Assembly: GCA_030704615.1 (NCBI GenBank)
Contig: CM060733.1
Location: 41,974,001-42,038,000 of the forward strand
Origin: Takakia lepidozioides
Taxonomy: Eukaryota > Streptophyta > Takakiopsida > Takakiales > Takakiaceae
DNA: 64,000 nucleotides
Direction: 5' to 3'
Part shown: positions 23,101-36,400 of the stretch, in pieces
Layout of the letters: the number at the start of each line of letters is the position of its first letter
How positions within the stretch are numbered: position 1 is the stretch's first letter
Program-made: the position numbers and the translations under genes
Notes under the pieces: generated by a model
What the model was told of the DNA's origin: nothing
Seen by the model: only the letters and a program-made list of their open reading frames with translations
Database searches by the model: none

Positions 23101-26100
23101 GTGTTTCCTCTAACCTTTGATGAGTTTAGAACTACGGTAAATACATGCAATCTCAGTAATGATTCCAGCATTTCCCATGTAATTGTAGAAAAAAAGACAT
23201 GAAAGAAATATCACTGTGAGAGCCTACCAAACTTTGAACTTACATTAGAATGTACTCATAAGATGTTGTTTGTTGTAACCTTATGGCCATAGACCCTCCA
23301 ACCACTTTGGGAAGAACAAAAGGGAACATATACTACCTTTGTGTGGGGCTCACTCCAGTAGTGTGACTTACCTTGATAGAGACAATTAGCTCGGGTTTTC
23401 CAGATTCCTCTAGAAAGCCCTTTACACTAGCATCAACTTGCTGTGTTTGAGCTGCCCAGCAATTACGCCCCAACAGGGCGAGGGCTTTAGACTCAACCTC
23501 AAGATTTTGAATGTTGGTGAATACAAGCAGGGACAATGTTCTTAATCATCCTGAAGAGGGTCACTCTCTGGTAATTTTATCCCTGACAATGGATCAGAAA
23601 ATGAATATTGTCATCAGGATCGGGCAATTACAATCTCCTCTTCCGTAGAACTTACATTAGAATGGACTCGTAAGAGGTTCTTTGCCGTAGCCTTGTGCCA
23701 TAGACCCGAGCCCAGAACCAAGTTACATTAGAGAGGTCCCCTAAGATAAAAAGATAGAAAAGAGTGTACAATCCTACTTGATTAAACTGTAGCCAACTGC
23801 GGCAAGCACAAGGAAGGATCAAGAGAGAGGGAAGAAAGAAAAGGCAGAGAGAGATATACCTCTTCAAAGATCTTGTTATGGCAAGCACTAGGGAAAATAA
23901 GAGGATAAACCTCGTTGTCAAAACCGTGGACGTATTCTGAGATAAAATGGTGATCTGACAAGTTCATGAGCTTGATCTCTGATGTGAACAAGTTAGTTAT
24001 GAATGTGTAGAGGCCTTTGATGGTGCAGCTGCCCTCCCATCCCAAAACCCAACAATATGGCATAAACAAGTTTAAACTCTGCCTTTATGAAGATGATGGA
24101 TACATTGTATGTAATCCGTGCTTACAAAAATCAATCAACACCCATGCTACAAGGATTCCGACTTGTTGACCATAGTTTAAATCTTGCCTCCCCAATATGT
24201 GTGAATAGGAGCGCAGGGGAAGAGGAAACAAAGAAGTGCCAGGATTGAGAGACCTATAGAGAGCCCTCTTCTTTCCCAGTCCTAAAAATCTGGACCAACT
24301 TCCTCAAGCTCTACCCAGTGGATTCTCACAAGTCATTGGCATCCTCAAATTTTACCCGAGAATGAGGATGGGCAGGGGAAGAAAATGGGACAATAAGAGA
24401 CCTGTGGAGAGTGAAGAGAGTTCCTGTTCCAAGGTTAAAAATATGGAGACTGACTCCCTCAAGCTCTACATGCACTGGGTCGTCTAAATCTTCAAATTTT
24501 GGCACATCCAAACAGCCGGATGCCACCTGGTGATGCAAAATGAGCAGGTCATGCTGTGTCCGATCAGAGAGCAATATCTGGTAGTGCATAATTGCTGCAA
24601 GAAGTGCAAGGTATATCTTGCAACAAGCTCTCCTGAGAGCAAACGCGGACACTTCTGAGGTATTGTTTGCTTGCTTTCAAGAACATGGCAAATAAGGGCA
24701 CATCATGCATTCTCCTTAGTTTGTCCACTTAGCTGGTGCATCTTCTCTCCCGTGACTGGGAGAATCTGGCTGGAAGATTTATGTTGCATGCTATTGCGGC
24801 ATTTCTCCATATGCCGCTTGTTTCTTAGTCCCTACATGTACCTTTCCTTTTTCAATAGCAGCAGGTTTTGTATGAGCTGGCCTTCCCTGTAAGTGTCACA
24901 ATCTTTACTCCCAGCAGCTGTCTAGTCTCTTGTGTTATTAGTTCTCACCAATCTTATGAACTTTCTTTCTCTTCTACCTCTTCTCCCCTTTCCGTTGGCG
25001 TTCTGTTTCTTGGAAGATGGTTGGGTCAACTAAACTCCCTTACCCACTGGCCATCCCAGGGCCTGCATTTCTTTGCTTGCCATTTCCTCTACAGTGTCCC
25101 CCTTTCCCCACCCTACTAAAGAGATAAAGGGGAAGAAAAAAGAAAAATTGTACTAAGCAGATCACAGGAATCCGTACAGGGCAGAAAAGTGGGCAGACAA
25201 AAGAGTACCCACCTGCAAGAGAGCATCTTGTAGTGGATTTTAGCAGGGCAGATCACCTCAATGCCCCCACTTTGCGTCTCATCCCACACTGCACTAGTTT
25301 GTGTACCTGGCTCCAGCACTTCGACTATAATGCGCACCTGGTTTCCACAAAAGCGATGAACTGCCAATGCTCTCACTATCTGTTTGGCATCCTCCTCCTT
25401 TGGAGCCTGTAACAAGAGGTCGGTTATGTTGTGGCACTCTCCACGTTAGTATCCAACATATTATGGCAGACACACTTACAGAAATCTACAAACCAAGGCA
25501 TAACTTGTACCCAAATTCATTCTTCTTATGAGGTTTGTAAAAAAAGGTTGGCATAATCTATGCACAGGTTAGATATGAACATAAATATTTACACATTTCT
25601 ATGGCCAAATCGAGAAATCAGAGGAGCCTCCTAAACCCCACCTACAATGGCCACTCCGAAAAATGGTGAGAAAGTGTCCGAATTCTAAAGCTGAAGGACA
25701 GCGTGGAGAAAATATTGCAAACAAGATGAAAAACATACATCAGTTTCTTGGTCAGCCAACAAAAAGAAGGCTGAGGCTCGAGCGGCGAACACACGTTCTA
25801 GGTCTGATTGCCGCACCGGTGACCCTTCTATAAACTCGACCAGCCCATTATAGAGTGCAACTAGTTGGTTTAGTTCAAACCTGCCAACATACACCACCCT
25901 GCCTTTGTTAGATATGTGTTACAGAGTCCAAGTTCGCAGAAAGCTATTCACCTGTTGGAGTACAATATCCCTCCATCTCTCAGCACAGAAGCTTTGTGCA
26001 ATGATTTAGCTCTAGTATTTCACTTTCTTGTTCTACACTAGTGTCCACAAGCTCTTTAGGCTTTTGTTCTTCTCCCATGGACCTTTGGGGCTATAAAGTT

Positions 26101-29100
26101 TTGTTCCTATTTCTTCTTTTGTATTCTCTCTCCACATCGAATTACTAACCATCATGATGCATTAGTTTGCTTGATAAGGAAACAACGGATCTTCAACAAG
26201 TTGCATATCACCATAACCATCTAAATGAATGGTTACTCTGAACAAAGTGATGTACAACTTACGAAGGGCTGAAAGGTGCTAAGATGGTGACGCGCAGTGG
26301 ATATGTCTCCAGGTCTGTGGATGTACACATTATGTGACCATTACTTCCACTACCTCTACCTAATACATAGGTGTGTACGATTAACAAATATATGAGCACA
26401 GAGTTTTATCTTTTTTCCAAGGCACTTGGATACAATGTATGAGAAGTACTCCATTCATCAAATTGGATCACCAAGGCTACCATGAAGATTGCACTCGCAC
26501 ACAAATTCCTACCAGACGCACCCGTCAATATAGCTTAGAATGTTGTACCTTCACTGTGAGTGGGGTTGTAGAACTCAGCAAGCCAGTCTTGCACAGCCTG
26601 ATATGAAATGCTTCCACTCACAATGAGGTACCGTGAATCAATCACCTTCCTAGCACTAGACGATCCTCCATACGGCCTGCTCCACTGTGTACTTGTGGTT
26701 TTGGGGAAAAGAACGGCAAGTCATCGACAGGGTACACTTTTTCCAGACAAGGACTAAATAGAGTACAATTAAGTGGGATTCTCACCATGTAAACATCAAA
26801 AACATGAAAGTCTCTGCATCATACGAATCACCAGTTTGGGACTACCAGATTCTTGTCACCCTCCAAAAGGGTAATATAGAGGTCTTAAATACTTCTGGAG
26901 AGAAAGAATCAACGAAAGAAACAAAGTCTGTAACATCCACGGAAAGCCCAAACTGTTTAAAGGACCACTGAAACAATTAAGCCGAAAATTTCAATTGCTG
27001 CCTCGAATTGGATTTGCTGCAGTGGATCTCTACCTTTATAGCTAAATACCTTGGGTGAGAGAGGGAGAGCAGGAAGGCTGATAGTCTCAAGGAGGATTGT
27101 ATCCTGGAGGTTCCTGACCTCAAAAAGGAAGGCTAGGAATATTGCCCTTCTGGCTTTTAGTTTGCTGAGATGTTAAGTGAAGAGGTTTGGTACTGATCTC
27201 TGGTCCCCGGAAAAGGAAAAGAAAAGAGCAGGTAGGTTCTAAGCTTGGAGATGGCCTGGCAAACATGACCCTTGGAGTCACTTTGCCCTTGAAAGACGAG
27301 AAACATCTTGTAATGACAGGAAGGTGAGAGCCAGTAAGAGCCTGAGTTCCAGCGTGTCCTATTTGGTCGTAATTCATACTTTACTATAAAAATAATCATC
27401 TACTAAAACAAGAAATCTTTTAGAAAAAATCAAGAGACGACAAAAAGCTCCAGTGTTGAGGGTTTCAGTTCAGATCATTTTTTTGTGGTTGTTTTCCACT
27501 GTCACCCACAAAGAGGAAAAAGAAACAAAGAGGAAAACCCCAGAAAGAGGAGACAGATCTTGGCCAACTCCCAGTGTTCTTGGAACCATACTTGGTCGGC
27601 CACACTTGGAAAACACTGTAGAGGTTTGGACTTGCTTGCAGCAGGTAAAAAGGGAGAATAAAAGCAGGAGAGCAAGAGTAGCTGGAAGCATCACCTCCGA
27701 GATGCAAGATAAGTGATACGACGAATTTGAATGGGAAGAATAACAAGTGCAGCAATGATTGTGATAATACAGATCAGCCTTCCCAACTCTGTTTTGGGTG
27801 TGATGTCCCCATAGCCAACTGTAGATATCTGCCAAAACATCCCAGTTCATCTTATCAAGGTCTGGAGAAGCCACACATGAACATCAAACAAAGACATCAG
27901 TAATAATGAATTACCAATGGAATTATCAGATCAGCAAATTCAGTCGAAAGAAATTCCTGCCCTCTTGAATTTTTCCCGGCACACAGAATCGCATCTGCGA
28001 ATATTTTACTGTAATAGAGAGCCGGTCCCAAGTCTTTCCACAATTCACATTGGTGCATTCCCTTACAACTCAATGAGGTGACCATCCATACCCAATTTCA
28101 ATTCTGATGTTGTGTTCACCTGCTTTCTCCTATTGTCTGTTCTACATGTCTCAAAGTTGTATCAAGACACAATTGCCAGAAGTGAACACGCACTGTTACC
28201 ATTATTGACAATCCCATCTAACCAAGAGAGGTCAGAATAGGCATGTACTCACCGTGACAATAATATAGTAAAATGAATCCCAAAAGTTGATACAGCCACT
28301 GTAAGAACACTTTTCTCGTAAATGTTTTGGAGCGGCTTCATACTCCACCCACTGGATAATGCCTGCATCCAGAAAAACTGCACACACCAGAGAATACTTA
28401 AGATTGCATCAATTGGACAGCAAAAGCATTGCAAGAGTTCAATGTCCGACTCTTCAAGCCTTTTCTAGTGAGCACTCCACTGATAGGGCAGTCCCAGTGT
28501 TAGAGAACCCCCAGGAGTTCCAGCTCACATACAACCTTGGAAGTTTAGGACAGAAGAGAGTTGCCTAGTTTACTGTATTAATGGAAGTAAAGAGTTGGTT
28601 AATCTTGAGCAATTGACCTGGTTGTTCACAGGCTGTCTATCAGGTGGAACTGGAGGTGGACTTAGCGAGAACTAAGGTTAAGCACACTTACCAACTCCAA
28701 AGGTTGAAACTACCAACAATATAATTTGTTGGGCTACCGTGCTTCCAACGACTCCTACTGTGCTTATCAAAGAGAATATCCTGTACACACATTCATGTCA
28801 AGGTCAAATGCTGCACCACCAATTAACTAATGCCCTTATGACATGGAGACTCCCTGGGGTAGACCCACATAGTAACTTTGCTCTTGACATTCGACCACTG
28901 CACACATCTTCAGCTGAAGTAAAATCAGAAAAAGAACTTTCAGACAAGTATCTGGACTTCTGTCACAAGTGTCTTGCCGCTCTCACCGTGGAACTACAAC
29001 AGAAAGCCTAACTGACAAAAGTCATACTTAGGATGAGATACTAACATAAACCACCATATATAGAGAGAGAAGGCCATAGAAACACTACAATGGATATTGT

Positions 29101-30456
29101 TTAGTCACACAAGTAGTCGTAAAGATAGAGACTGAGGGTTCTACCTAACAATACGCAAAAATTGCAAAAGTCGAAGGATACTTCCGCCGTTCAATGTACT
29201 CCTGGAGCAATCAGACCATCAGACAGCTTACTTCAGTTGATGCACCACACCCCCGAATTGGGACAGCATAAATCCTAAAGAGGCAGCACAGACATTGAGG
29301 TGCAAGGGTGATAAAAAGGCCAGGAGGTAGCATGGAGCCTAGAACTTCTTGACGTGAGGTTCTGTAAGTAATTACCTGACTCTGCCATTTTCTTTTAGGC
29401 TTTAAACTTTGTCTTTCCTCATTGAGGTTAAGGGTTACTAAGTGCTGGCTTAGATAGTCAGCTGACACATAATGAAGTCTCATTGTCAGGGACGTGCAAC
29501 ACTGACAGTCACTGATGTGTGGGGCAAGACTGAGAATACACGTACAATCCTTGGCTCAAGAGGGGCGGTCTTACAGAGGAGATGATGTATTCAAGACCGC
29601 TAAGCAGAAATACATACTTGAATAGAAAGATGATGGGCAGGGCACTCAATAAATCAATTAAACCCCGAAAAGAAAGTACATAGTGTAATCGCACTGGTTC
29701 ACTGTACAGGCAGATCAAAAGCCGATAAGTAAGGATCTAATTGTACAAACCCGGATGATGCAGGAACTTAGCGCAAGACCTTCTACGTGCAAACCAAACC
29801 TAAATGCAACTTTGAACTACATGGGTGGCATGCCAGAGTCTTCATGGACAGTCTGCAGTGAACGATTACATTCAGTCAGTAGTTGCATGTAACATTGAAA
29901 CATAACTAAGTCAGTTGTTACCAGCTTAAATCATTCCTGCTCACTGTTTCATTTGAAGAGCTATGTACAGTTACTAACAATCATGGAAGTTGGATTATTC
30001 CAATTGCACTGTCATTATTTCAGACTTGTGCAAGTGTGTTCACATCATGGAGCATAGTCTAGCTCCACCCTCAACTTGGACTTCGCAAAGGTGTAAAAAC
30101 TCCCTAGCTTACTTGTTTTGGCAACGACCAGCACTTGCACGCTATCAGTTCACACATATACATGTTATCAATCCCACCGATCTGCCTGAATCCTGATACA
30201 GGACTCTGGAGAGTGCTTCTTCAACTAAATCTGGGAAAGTCAAAGCTGGGCACAAGGTCTCACCTAAAAACTCGCAGCATGTAATCTGCAACGAATACAA
30301 TACTTACAAAGTTCTGAGTCTGCCCCACCCACTCATGTCCCTCATGCAAATGGTACCTGCTCCAAGATAGCATCCAGCAGGACAGATCTTTCAGGACTCT
30401 TCTCTCTCTCTCTCTCTTCAATGGCCACAAGGCTACGGCAAACAACGTCTTATGAG

Positions 30457-30490
<34 letters not shown>

Positions 30491-33400
30491 AAGCCTACCT
30501 TTGAACAGCAAACAGAAGCAGAGAGGAAAGGGAGAGTGCAATTGCCCGTTGTGTGGGCAATCTGAAGACAGTATTCATTTTCTGATATACTGTCCGGGGT
30601 TCTCTCACCAAAGAGACGCTCTCTTCAAATCTATCAAGGGAATTGTGCCTGTACCCCTGTTTACCAACTTTGAAAGTCTCGAGGCTGAGCCAGAAGCCCA
30701 GGCCCTCCCGAGGCCTAGTTTTTGGGCAAATCACACACAGCAGATTGATGCTTGTGTGAAGGCATTTCTAGAGGATATCTGGAAAACCCGGATTAATTCT
30801 ATATATGAAGGTAAGTCTTACTACCAACGTCAGCCCCTGACAGAGGTAGGTTCTGTCCCTTTTGTTCCCGCTCAAACTGGGCGCGGGGTCAATGGCCATA
30901 GGGCTACGGCAAACGTCTTATGAGTACAATCTCTCTCTCTCTCTCTCTCAAGGGTCTACCCACTCTCGGCACTAGACTGAAATCTAAACTCAGGGCAGGA
31001 AGCCTACCTTTGAACAGCAAACAGAAGCAGAGAGGAAAGGGAGAGTGCAATTGCCCGTTGTGTGGGCAATCTGAAGACAGTACTCATTTTCTGATACACT
31101 GTCCGGGGTTCTCTCACCAAAGAGACGCTCTCTTCAAATCTATCAAGGGAATTGTGCCTGTACCTCTGTTTACCAACTTTGAAAGTCTCGAGGCTGAGCC
31201 AAAAGCCCAGGCCCTCCTGAGCCCTAGTTACAGTTACTGGGCAAATCACACACAGCAGATTGATGCTTGTGTGAAGGGATTTCTAGAGAATATCTGGAAA
31301 GCCCGGATTAATTCTATATATGATGGTAAGTCTTACTACCAACGTCAGCCCCTGACAGAGGTAGGTTCTGTCCCTTTTGTTTCCGCTCAAACTGGGCGCG
31401 GGGTCAATGGCCACAAGGCTACGGCAAACAACGTCTTATGAGTACAATCTCTCTCTCTCTCTCTCAAATATAGGTTGCCTTTATCCACTTGTCCGTCCTC
31501 ATGTTTTTCCAATAATCGGAGGAACAGAACGCATTCACAGATCCCTGGAAATTAGGGATCTACCTTAAAAGCTTCAACAATTGTAAGACTTTCCTCATGC
31601 CAACCTGAGACCTCTCTCAATATTCTGCCGGTTTCTAGAAGATTCTACCACATACCAACTTGGATTCATTAAAAGGCTTTAAGTTGGTGGCTCTTTAATG
31701 CGCATTATCTCTTCCCTTGCACCTTTCCACACCTCCAAGGTGTCGGATAAGAAGCGAAGCAGTTCAGTCTGCAATTCCCAAGCAAGGCTCTACCAAATGG
31801 ATGGGTGAAACTAGAGATTGACAGCACATGGCCTCTTCCTCGAGCAACCCTTGGGGTAGAGGGCAGGAGCTAACAGGTTTCCTTTACTACTTCCTCATAT
31901 ATGCTAGAACGTTGCAAGGCTGTTATGTTTGATCGAGTTTGCTCCATTCTCCTGTCTTTCTTGGTGTCCATGGATAACAACTAGGTGAGGCGGGCAAAGT
32001 CTGGTATTCCTCACCAATCACCAACTATTGTTTGTGGAGCAGGTGAGGCTTCACCTATGCCCTGATAGCCAGGAGTGGCTGCTGTCTAACAACTTTCTTC
32101 TCTCAACCTTGTGAGGTTTGATTGCTTGGCATAGAGTTTGGAAACCTCATGAAGGGTATTCTTTCAATATGCGGGCTGATTCTTCTATGCCATGGTGTTA
32201 ATATTTATCATAGCTCTGAAATACATGTGTTCCGCAGCTTTGGTTTTGGCTCGGGTAATATCTAATGTGGTAGTCTTGTTTATCCAGTGCTGGATGATCA
32301 AGTTGGTGTTAAACTTCTCTGGTTGTGGGAACTAAAAGGACTTGGTCTCTACTTCCCACCCACCCAGAGGTAAGCTGAAAATAAAAACCAGACTGTAAAG
32401 TATGATGGAGCCTGTTTCAGGCAGCTGATGTCATTAAAACTCTTGACTTATTTTGTATGTATCAGACATCCAGTCTTGACTTGACAGCAGTAATCTCTCT
32501 CTCCTTCCAAAGATTCCATCTTTGGCAGGGGCCTTCAGCTTGGAATGTCTGGCAGCTTATCCACATTAGGCACTCACTATTCAGGTCATTTGGTGATCTT
32601 GGTAATTTTGGATGTGGTTTCCTGTTGTTCTACTTCGTCCCATGGGCTGCTGTGGGCTGCTGTGGGCGTTTCTCAGAGTGTACTGTCTACAGGCGCATGT
32701 AAACTAAGTAAGCTTCCCTCGGACTGCTTCAATCTCCCATGTATCGTAGTAAGGAAGTGACCAAACAAAATCTGTAAAGTAAGCCAAATTATATCTGTAA
32801 GTTCAGACAATACAAGCTCTTACCCAGTAACAAACTTTCAGCACAAGCAGTGTTGGTCATACAGCTATCTTTCCTATCTGCAACAGAGTCTATACTGCAT
32901 AGCCAGGAGGCTACGCCAAAAAGGGTTCTCATGCTTACTGACTTATCACTCCCTCTTTTATGTTCTGGCCTTTGCTATGAGAAAAGGATTGACTGCAGAT
33001 CCATACTGTTCTACATGATACAGGCATAGTTCAGAACAATGTCTTACTTACGTAGAATACACGTAAAGAGCTCCTGACAATACTGCAAACACAAACTCCA
33101 GCTGCACCCAACAGAGACATAATTGTGGCATTTCAGGTTGTAACTGTTTGTAAGACAGAATACTTATGTTTCCCGACATAACAGCTCTTCCCTCTGCTCT
33201 TCCCAATCTCTGGACCCAGGAGAAAGGCTATATGTCTGTGAATGTAAGCTGTATTTATACTCTGACACACAGCTTGTTAAAAGTGGGTAATGATATTTTT
33301 ACACCTAACATAGAATGTTAGCAACAACACACTAACCACAAGATATGAGATATCTAAAAAGGCAGGGAGGAGTTTAGTTGCCTAGCACCACGGCTAAGCC

Positions 33401-36400
33401 ATTGCATGCCTTTTTGACACTACAAATGTTCCTGCGTTTGAGCCTGCACACAGCTTGTATCATCATGTTCCTATCACCAGCTCTCATACACATGACTAAT
33501 GTGCGACGGATGTACCCATGGGATGTTGTTTGCCATACCCTTGTGGCCATAGCCCCTGCACCCAGTTTCAGCGGAACAAAAGGGAACAGACACTACCTAA
33601 TTGAGGGGCTTCGGTAGTGGGAACTACCATGGTATAGACAATTAGTTCGGGCTTTCCACATATCCTCCAAAAGCCCTTCACACAAGCAGCAACCTGCTGT
33701 GTGTGAGCTGCCCAGCAATTAGACTCCAACAGGGCCAGGGCTTTAGGCTTCAACCTCAAGATTTTGGAAGATGGTGAACAGAGGTGCAGGAACAATGTTC
33801 TTGATGTTCCTGAAGAGAGTCACTCTCTGGTGAGAATAATGTGCTAGAGAGTAGGTATCGCAGAGTTAATTGCGGACAAACGCAGTTGTGACTTTGCATA
33901 GATACAAGCCAGGGTCGAAGCTTCCTCTCGAGCTCTTTCTATCAGTATCGGTCCTCCCTTCCTACACTTACCTGGGCGTTGAGTTCTCCTCCAATTGTAA
34001 TTGGGATGCACATATCCGGAAAGTTGTTCAAACTGGCAAGGGCAAAGCTCTGGGGCTCACTAAATTTTTCCACTGCAGAGGGGTCAACTCTGAGGTTAAG
34101 AAAACCATGCTTTGTCGCGTTATTAGACCTGCCTTGGAGTACGGATCTGCAATATGGGTTGATAACTCCAACCAGGCTAAGTCTCTAGAATCCATTCAAG
34201 TGGGGGTGCTTAAGGAGTGTATGTCAGCATGCTCCAAAACAGCCAATGTGGCTGTTTGGGGTGAGTTTGGTATTCCGTCCTTAACCTCCCGACGAGATGA
34301 ATTCAAGGTCAGATGGTGGGGTCAGCTGCAACATATGCCCAACACCAGATATCCTAAGTTAATCGACTCACTATCTTGGAAACAGGACCACCCTGTCAAA
34401 CAGGCTAAGTCCTGGCAGAAGAGAGTAGAAGAGATCCTCAAGGACCTGGACCTGGATCCGCAAGTCTTGACCCTGCTGGATAAATCTGACTTAGAGGCTG
34501 TAGTGTCCTCAGCCATGTCTGTTGCCATGAGATTGTCTGATGAAAATGAAGTTAGGCAGAAAACTTCCCTGAACTTGTTTCCAGTCTGTGACGTGGGGGA
34601 GGACATCTTGGATGACCTCAAGGGTCTACCCACTCTCGGCACTAGACTGAAATTTAAACTCAGGGCAGGAAGCCTACCTTTGAACAGCAAACAGAAGCAG
34701 AGAGGAAAGGGAGAGTGCAATTGCCCGTTGTGTGGGCAATCTGAAGACAGTATTCATTTTCTGATACACTGTCCGGGGTTCTCTCACCAAAGAGACGCTC
34801 TCTTCAAATCTATTAAGGGAATTGTGCCTGTACCCCTGTTTACCAACTTTGAAAGTCTCAAGGCTGAGCCAGAAGCCCAGGCCCTCCTGAGGCCTAGTTT
34901 TTGGGCAAATCACACACAGCAGATTGATGCTTGTGTGAAGGGATTTCTAGAGGATATCTGGAAAACCCGGATTAATTCTTTATATGGAGGTAAGTCTTAC
35001 TACCAACGTCAGCCCCTGACAGAGGTAGGTTCTGTCCCTTTTGTTCCCGCTCAAACTGGGCGCGGGGTCAATGGCCACAAGGCTACGGCAAACAACGTCT
35101 TATGAGTACAATCTATCAGTGGACGATATCATTGGGCCTTTTGGTGAGGACGAGCTGAATTCTAATGGCAGACGGTTAATTAACTGTCTGGAAGAGCTTC
35201 AGCTTTTGACCTTGAATAACAGGACAAGAGGTGACCAAGTGCAGTGGACTCGTGAGAAATCCCAAACTGGGGAACGTTCCACTGTGGACTATATCATAAT
35301 GGACAAAAATTTGTTTCCCCAGTGTGCCAATGTGTTGATCGACAGAACTAATATTGGTACCTCTGACCACTTCCTGGTGTGGACTGAGATCAAAAGGTGT
35401 TTTCCCAACACCAAGAGATCTGTGAAACGTTCGATTCGGAAGTGGCGCATAGAAAAATTCCATAATGAGGAGGTCAAGGCTGAGTACGTCCAGGCCTTGC
35501 AAGAGGCTCTCCCTCATTTTGACCAATCGCTCCAAGAACTTCAGTCACGCTCTGTTAACGCAAGAAAGAGCAGTGGACTCTTGGGAGAGTTTCGTTTCCT
35601 CCGTGGCTGACAAGATCATTGGGAGGAAACTAATTGTCTGCGGTAGAGCAGTTAATTGGTGGACCAATGAGATTAAACTCAAGATAGCTGAGAGACGAGC
35701 CCTCTATAAAGAGTGCTGCAATTTGGAAACCAACAGAGAATTGTGGGCGAGGTACTACCAGCTCCGTAAAGATATCAATCAGCTTGTTAGGTCTCAGAAG
35801 AAATTATACTGGGACAAGTTATACAGTGAAATAAACTCAAACCACCATGGTGGTAATGACAAGAAATTCTGGTTGGCCCTTCAACATTTGTACAAGCCGA
35901 AAAACGGTCAGCAAGTACAAGCGCTGAAGACTACTAAAGGTGCAGTGGTGACTTTCATCGGTTGACATTGTCAAAACCTTTGAAACTCACTACAGTATCC
36001 TTGGCAGAACTTCTAGGTCTAACAGTGAGGGGTCTTCTGCTGAATGGAGGGACACAGTTGGAAAAACTGTTCCTATGATTCAAAACAGCCCTGATGAACT
36101 GGAGTATATTTCAATGGCTTATAACGCTCCCATTAGTTCTTCTGAGATTGTGGAAGCAATTGAACATTTAAATGGATATAAAGCTGGTGTCAACGAACTT
36201 ATCAAGCACAGTGGCGATCCCATGATAGAGGCCCTAGTTCTCCTCTTTAACCTTATCTGGAAGACTGAAATGATCCCCTTTCGCTGGCGACAGGGGGTCA
36301 TTGTAAATCTATACAAGAAGGGTGCCAGAGAAGAACCGGGGAACTACTGTGGCATCACGCTCCTCAATGCTGTTGGCAAGACATTCTGCAGAGTTAAAAG

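Noticed and set aside
24326-24652. 108-codon minus-strand ORF as a channel exon
   Set aside because: The channel exons at 25213-25406 and 23860-24028 join in frame without it, and it matches no Slo segment.
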